Assembly: GCA_913064925.1 (NCBI GenBank)
Contig: CAJYBN010000128.1
Coordinates: 1-7,974 of the forward strand
Length of the DNA: 7,974 nt
From: an uncultured Peptococcaceae bacterium
Lineage (GTDB): Bacteria; Bacillota; Desulfotomaculia; Desulfotomaculales; Desulfallaceae
Direction of reading: 5' to 3'
The first letter of the stretch is position 1, and each line of letters begins with the position of its first letter. Made by a program: the position numbers and the translations under genes. Positions 5,736 to 7,974 of the stretch are shown in pieces. Under the pieces are notes generated by a model. It was not told the origin of the DNA and ran no database searches. It saw only the letters and a program-made list of their open reading frames with translations.

Positions 5736-6416
5736 TTGTACTACATTGCGGGCGTGACGGAAGACGGCATGGAGATGGGGTGCGATTTTGGCTTTGACAT
5801 GATCGAAAGAATTGTTTTGGATGATATTCTCATGCAAATGCCGGAAAAGCAAATACGCGGCCTGGTAAAGGCCAAGAGGTTCTCTTATTTCGGAAATGAG
5901 CCTGATTTTTCCTTAAGCGGGTTGGTGGGCAAGAAAGCGGGATGCCTGCGGCACAAGTATCGCGTCACCGTATCCCGGGAGCACTACCTGGCCACGGTGG
6001 TAAAGAGGACGGAACTGCTGGCGACACTGAGGCGCGCGCTGATCAAAATTGCTAACCTGCCGCGGTGGCAAGGCGTGCGGGAAACGCGCCAACCCGATTT
6101 GTTTGCCGGCGTCGTTGTTCATAATCCCCACCTGCTGCGCAGCATGCTGAGCCGTGAAAAGTATGGCGAGTGGGATCACGCGAAAGACAGGAAACGCGCT
6201 TTTGGGGTTTTATATAAATTCATCAACTTCCTGCATGAGAGGAGCGATTTGCGGGATATTATCCTTTATAGCGAGCTTGACTGCCCCCACTGGGAAGCTT
6301 CGGGAGAGATGCACTTCAACAGCGGGGGTGAACTTTTAGCCTTTAAATACTTCGGTCCGGGCAACGGGCAGTTGTATAAGTACTATCCGCGGGTGGGCGC
6401 CCGGCAGCGGTCTTAA
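5736..6416 (+). CDS. Hypothetical protein, unrecognised family
   Basis: I do not recognise this 226-residue protein. Start TTG 5736 is chosen because GGAGGTG (5723-5729) lies 6 bases before it; the upstream in-frame ATG 5721 overlaps that site and has no ribosome binding site of its own. The frame stays open back to 5616, but that extension overlaps the ferredoxin terminator. The protein is soluble-looking, with no signal peptide or clear membrane segment. It has a basic middle (VVKRTELLATLRRALIKIA, about residues 88-106), a segment VVVHNPHLLRSMLSREKYG (126-144), and a C-terminal part with several aromatics (HWEASGEMHF, LLAFKYFGPG, QLYKYYPRV). Cys16, Cys70 and Cys183 are too scattered for a cluster or zinc-finger motif. 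It sits between the ferredoxin and HIT genes with no shared overlap, so context gives no function. Confidence 0.75.
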   Translation: MYYIAGVTEDGMEMGCDFGFDMIERIVLDDILMQMPEKQIRGLVKAKRFSYFGNEPDFSLSGLVGKKAGCLRHKYRVTVSREHYLATVVKRTELLATLRRALIKIANLPRWQGVRETRQPDLFAGVVVHNPHLLRSMLSREKYGEWDHAKDRKRAFGVLYKFINFLHERSDLRDIILYSELDCPHWEASGEMHFNSGGELLAFKYFGPGNGQLYKYYPRVGARQRS

Positions 6417-6426
6417 AGCGCCGCGG

Positions 6427-6462
6427 CCGGAGGAGGATGCATGCGGCAGGAACTTCCTCCGG
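6427..6462 (+). promoter_or_regulatory. Hairpin with buried Shine-Dalgarno in the HIT gene leader
   Basis: CCGGAGGA (6427-6434) pairs perfectly with TCCTCCGG (6455-6462). The 5' arm is part of a GGAGGAGG site (6429-6436) that precedes ATG 6441 by 4 bases. That ATG opens a 9-codon ORF (MRQELPPGT, stop at 6468-6470). The hairpin would hide this site. It may be a leader-peptide arrangement ahead of the HIT gene at 6520, or chance. Confidence 0.35.
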
Positions 6463-6519
6463 GGACGTAGAATAGACGTAAACGGTAAAAAGCGGAATAA
6501 AACGGGAGGTAAAAGCGAC

Positions 6520-7020
6520 ATGGAAAGACTCTGGGCGCCCTGGCGCAGCGTCTACATCGGCAAGGATCACGGCTCGGAGTGTATTTTTTGCACTAAGCTG
6601 AACGCCGCGCCGGAGATGGACAAGGAGAACTACGTATTGTACCGGGGCGACAAGACCTTTGTCATATTAAACATTTATCCATATAACAACGGCCACCTGC
6701 TGGTGGCGCCCAAGCGGCACGTGGGCGACATGGAGGACCTGGAAGATGCGGAAATGGCGGAGCTTTTCGCCACCACCCGCTACATGGTGCGGCTGCTGCG
6801 CCGCGCCTTCAACCCCGACGGTTTCAACGTGGGCGTCAACCTGGGGAAAATTGCGGGGGCGGGCATACCGGGCCATTTCCACATCCATATTGTGCCCCGC
6901 TGGGGCGGTGACACCAACTTTATGCCCGTGCTGGGCGACGTGCGGGTGATTTCCGAGGCGCTGGACCTGACTTACAGCAAGCTGAAGGAAGCCATGGAGC
7001 GGGAGGCGCAGGGCGGCTGA
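6520..7020 (+). CDS. HIT-family nucleotide hydrolase/phosphorylase (Ap4A-type)
   Basis: This 166-residue histidine-triad protein of the branch that degrades diadenosine polyphosphates or related dinucleotides carries the signature His119-Phe-His121-Ile-His123-Ile-Val followed by PRW. The middle His121 is the expected nucleophile. Upstream of it are GFNVGVNLG and NNGHLLVAPKRHV. An N-terminal C-x2-C pair (Cys21, Cys24 in CIFC) with His59 or His67 could form the zinc site found in many bacterial members. The opening ERLWAPWRSVYI is typical of the subfamily with longer C-terminal tails. ATG 6520 follows GGGAGGT (6504-6510) by 9 bases. The end is odd: the last codons, REAQGG plus TGA, are duplicated in frame just after the stop. 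The exact substrate (Ap4A phosphorylase or hydrolase) cannot be told from sequence. Confidence 0.9.
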   Translation: MERLWAPWRSVYIGKDHGSECIFCTKLNAAPEMDKENYVLYRGDKTFVILNIYPYNNGHLLVAPKRHVGDMEDLEDAEMAELFATTRYMVRLLRRAFNPDGFNVGVNLGKIAGAGIPGHFHIHIVPRWGGDTNFMPVLGDVRVISEALDLTYSKLKEAMEREAQGG

Positions 7021-7041
7021 CGGGAAGCGCAGGGCGGCTGG
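7000..7041 (+). repeat. 21-bp tandem duplication across the HIT stop codon
   Basis: Positions 7000-7020 and 7021-7041 are adjacent copies, 19 of 21 bases identical. Copy one reads codons REAQGG then TGA; copy two, in the same frame, reads REAQGG then TGG. The stop codon is one of the two differences. Confidence 0.9.
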
Positions 7042-7066
7042 CCGGCCCGTACGCGGTTTTTGCGGC

Positions 7067-7096
7067 TAGGTTTTTGTAGGTTTTGGTAGGTTTTTC
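7067..7096 (+). repeat. Three T-rich 10-bp direct repeats
   Basis: TAGGTTTTTG (7067-7076), TAGGTTTTGG (7077-7086) and TAGGTTTTTC (7087-7096) stand head to tail, followed by further T residues up to the tRNA promoter. The 10-bp period is about one helical turn and puts the T-tracts in phase, which favours intrinsic bending upstream of the -35 box. The T-tracts may also help end HIT transcription, although no convincing stem precedes them. Confidence 0.7.
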
Positions 7097-7102
7097 TTTT
7101 TC

Positions 7103-7131
7103 TTGACTTGGCAATGCATATGTGGTATTAT
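7103..7131 (+). promoter_or_regulatory. Near-consensus sigma-A promoter of the tRNA pair
   Basis: TTGACT (7103-7108, 5 of 6) and TATTAT (7126-7131, 5 of 6) are separated by exactly 17 bases. Transcription should begin near 7138, about 30 bases before tRNA-His. T-rich DNA upstream (7067-7102) may act as an UP-like element. This is the best promoter in the window. Confidence 0.85.
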
Positions 7132-7139
7132 AACTACTG

Positions 7140-7157
7140 CGCCGGGTTAACCCGGCG
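7140..7157. promoter_or_regulatory. Perfect 18-bp palindrome at the tRNA transcript start
   Basis: CGCCGGGTTAACCCGGCG is a perfect inverted repeat directly downstream of the -10 box. As RNA it would fold into a 7-bp hairpin with a TTAA loop at the extreme 5' end of the tRNA precursor. As DNA it could be an operator. It ends 9 bases before tRNA-His. Confidence 0.65.
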
Positions 7158-7166
7158 GCTTGACGT

Positions 7167-7244
7167 GGTGGGTGTAGCTCAGCTGGTTAGAGTACCAGAT
7201 TGTGGCTCTGGGGGTCATGGGTTCGAATCCCATCACCCACCCCA
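7167..7244 (+). tRNA. tRNA-His (anticodon GUG)
   Basis: A full cloverleaf can be drawn. The acceptor stem is GTGGGTG (7168-7174) with CACCCAC (7234-7240). The D-arm begins GCTC at 7177. Anticodon stem CCAGA/TCTGG encloses loop TTGTGGC with anticodon GTG at 7202-7204. The T-arm is ATGGG-TTCGAAT-CCCAT (7217-7233). The histidine-specific extra G-1 is encoded (7167) and pairs with discriminator C73 (7241), the identity pair for HisRS. CCA is encoded at 7242-7244. Confidence 0.97.
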
Positions 7245-7251
7245 CATTTAC

Positions 7252-7326
7252 TGGGGCGTAGCCAAGCGGTAAGGCAACGGGCTTTGGACCCGTCATGCGT
7301 TGGTTCGAATCCAGCCGCCCCAGCCA
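7252..7326 (+). tRNA. tRNA-Gln (anticodon UUG)
   Basis: The acceptor stem TGGGGCG (7252-7258) pairs with CGCCCCA (7316-7322). Anticodon stem ACGGG/CCCGT holds loop CTTTGGA with anticodon TTG at 7284-7286. The T-loop is TTCGAAT, the discriminator is G (7323), and CCA is encoded (7324-7326). It starts 7 bases after tRNA-His, so the two share one precursor. Confidence 0.97.
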
Positions 7327-7331
7327 CAAAC

Positions 7332-7361
7332 AAAACCCGGTTGTCATTCAACCGGGTTTTT
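7332..7361. terminator. Strong bidirectional terminator between the tRNA pair and a minus-strand ORF
   Basis: AAAACCCGGTTG (7332-7343) and CAACCGGGTTTT (7349-7360) form a perfect 12-bp stem with a 5-base loop; T7361 extends the T-run. The A-run on one side and T-run on the other let it stop transcription from both directions. On the minus strand the tail is TTTTGTTTG. Confidence 0.92.
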
Positions 7362-7489
7362 CATACACTCGGCCGGTTTTCACCGGTCATTTTTTGCTTC
7401 CTTTTAACTTTGGCGGCCTTGCCCATCTCCCAGACCGGGCGGTAGCCGAGAAAGTTATTGCCCGCAATACCCCTTATCCTTTTAACCAT
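7361..7489 (-). CDS. Small basic hypothetical protein (42 residues), candidate gene
   Basis: This minus-strand ORF opens at ATG 7489-7487 and ends with TGA at 7363-7361. Its ribosome binding site, AAGGGGG on the minus strand (about 7496-7502), lies 6 bases before the ATG. The stop falls exactly at the edge of the bidirectional terminator, the arrangement expected of a convergent gene. The product starts MVKRIRGIAGNNFLGYRPVW, continues with a lysine/arginine-rich stretch AKVKRKQKM, and ends in NRPSV. It is strongly basic with no membrane segment, which suggests nucleic-acid or ribosome contact, but I recognise no family. No convincing promoter was found upstream. It occupies what would otherwise be an empty stretch after the tRNAs; chance ORFs this short are common, so confidence is moderate. 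Confidence 0.55.
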   Translation of the reverse strand: MVKRIRGIAGNNFLGYRPVWEMGKAAKVKRKQKMTGENRPSV

Positions 7490-7628
7490 GATATTCCCCC
7501 TTTATAAAATAAATTAGGATTGTCTTCATTTAATTTACCCCCATTTTGATATTATGTATGTAACCCGGCAGGATTTATATGCAGCGCGTAGAATGTTTAT
7601 TTCAATTACAAAATAAGGGGGAGGTACC

Positions 7629-7841
7629 GTGGCCGAAAAGAAAAAATTCAAGTTCAATTATGTACTTGACCCTGCGTTGTGCATGGCCTGCGCTGCCTGC
7701 GAGCTGGAATGCAGGGAAGGAGGCATTTACATTGACGAAAACGTGAATTACAATATCAACCTGGATAACTGCAACCGCTGCGGAAGATGCTTCCGGGCAT
7801 GCCCTACCGGAGCCATATCCAGGGTAAACAACCCGGCCTGA
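7629..7841 (+). CDS. Small 2[4Fe-4S] ferredoxin-like protein
   Basis: A 70-residue ferredoxin-like electron carrier. Start GTG 7629 is forced: TAA at 7614 closes the frame upstream, and AAGGGGGAGG (7615-7624) ends 4 bases before it. Cluster motifs are CMACAACELEC (Cys18, 21, 24, 28) and CNRCGRCFRACP (Cys48, 51, 54, 58). The first motif has Arg where classical ferredoxins have Pro after the fourth Cys, and the two motifs are about 20 residues apart, as in the ferredoxin at 5378. A lysine-rich N-terminus (AEKKKFKFNY) precedes the domain, unlike the acidic first ferredoxin, so the two probably serve different partners. It has its own terminator. No convincing promoter was found in 7490-7628. It could instead be a detached ferredoxin-domain subunit of a larger redox complex. 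Confidence 0.9.
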   Translation: MAEKKKFKFNYVLDPALCMACAACELECREGGIYIDENVNYNINLDNCNRCGRCFRACPTGAISRVNNPA

Positions 7842-7847
7842 ACCAGC

Positions 7848-7884
7848 GACTACTTTCGGCACCAGCCGGAAGTAGTCTTTGTTT
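7848..7884 (+). terminator. Intrinsic terminator of the second ferredoxin gene
   Basis: GACTACTTTCGGC (7848-7860) pairs with GCCGGAAGTAGTC (7865-7877) over 13 positions with one U-G wobble, around an ACCA loop. TTTGTTT follows (7878-7884). It starts 6 bases after the stop. The remaining AT-rich sequence to 7974 holds no gene I can support. Confidence 0.88.
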
Positions 7885-7974
7885 AGGTTAAAAACAATTT
7901 TGCCAATAATATAAATTGTCAGGGCTACGTCAAAGTCGAATTTAACTAAGGCATAGCAGTACATTATAAATTTT

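Noticed and set aside
7147..7347. Minus-strand ORF across both tRNAs with segments like WVMGFEPMTPRATIW
   Set aside because: This is the well-known false protein produced by translating the antisense of tRNA genes.
7372..7395. CCGGT/ACCGG hairpin followed by six T, resembling a second plus-strand terminator
   Set aside because: The stem is only 5 bp, a much stronger terminator precedes it, and the T-run corresponds to Lys/Gln codons of the minus-strand small ORF.
7906..7933. TTGACG, 16 bases, TATTAT on the minus strand near the right edge
   Set aside because: It reads toward the ferredoxin terminator with no gene to serve; in AT-rich DNA such matches arise by chance.
7602..7964. 120-codon minus-strand ORF opposite the second ferredoxin
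   Set aside because: It covers the ferredoxin and its terminator; the plus-strand cysteine motifs are decisive and the antisense product has no family features.

Overview
The window looks like a piece of chromosome from an anaerobic, endospore-forming Firmicute (Clostridia; the Desulfotomaculum/Pelotomaculum group is my best guess). The reasons are GC-rich genes with strong AGGAGG-type ribosome binding sites, a short alpha/beta-type small acid-soluble spore protein (SASP), two bacterial 2[4Fe-4S] ferredoxins, and an acyl-CoA carboxylase / HMG-CoA lyase degradative operon. The taxonomic placement is inference; no rRNA or other marker gene is present.

Positions 1-4838 hold five codirectional genes, probably one operon that begins outside the window. 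They are the 3' two-thirds of an acyl-CoA carboxyltransferase (biotin carboxylase beta subunit), an enoyl-CoA hydratase that resembles 3-methylglutaconyl-CoA hydratase, an HMG-CoA-lyase-like DRE-TIM enzyme lacking the lyase's catalytic cysteine, an amidohydrolase-2 family metal enzyme, and a canonical HMG-CoA lyase. Carboxylase, hydratase and lyase are the three consecutive steps of leucine/isovalerate breakdown: 3-methylcrotonyl-CoA to 3-methylglutaconyl-CoA to HMG-CoA to acetyl-CoA plus acetoacetate. The divergent lyase paralog and the amidohydrolase sit inside this set without an obvious role. They are the best candidates for undescribed chemistry here.

Positions 4839-5632 hold an AT-rich gap, a 55-residue SASP-like gene with its own terminator, and a ferredoxin gene with its own promoter-like sequence and terminator. 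Positions 5633-7020 hold an unrecognised 226-residue protein that probably starts at TTG, then a HIT-family nucleotide hydrolase/phosphorylase whose 3' end carries an in-frame 21-bp tandem duplication across the stop codon.

Positions 7021-7361 hold a T-rich 10-bp repeat, a near-consensus sigma-A promoter, an 18-bp perfect palindrome at the expected transcript start, tRNA-His(GUG), tRNA-Gln(UUG) and a strong two-way terminator. A 42-codon ORF with a good ribosome binding site faces this terminator from the minus strand (7489 to 7361). A second small ferredoxin and its terminator (7629-7884) close the window. There are no CRISPR arrays, insertion sequences or rRNA genes.
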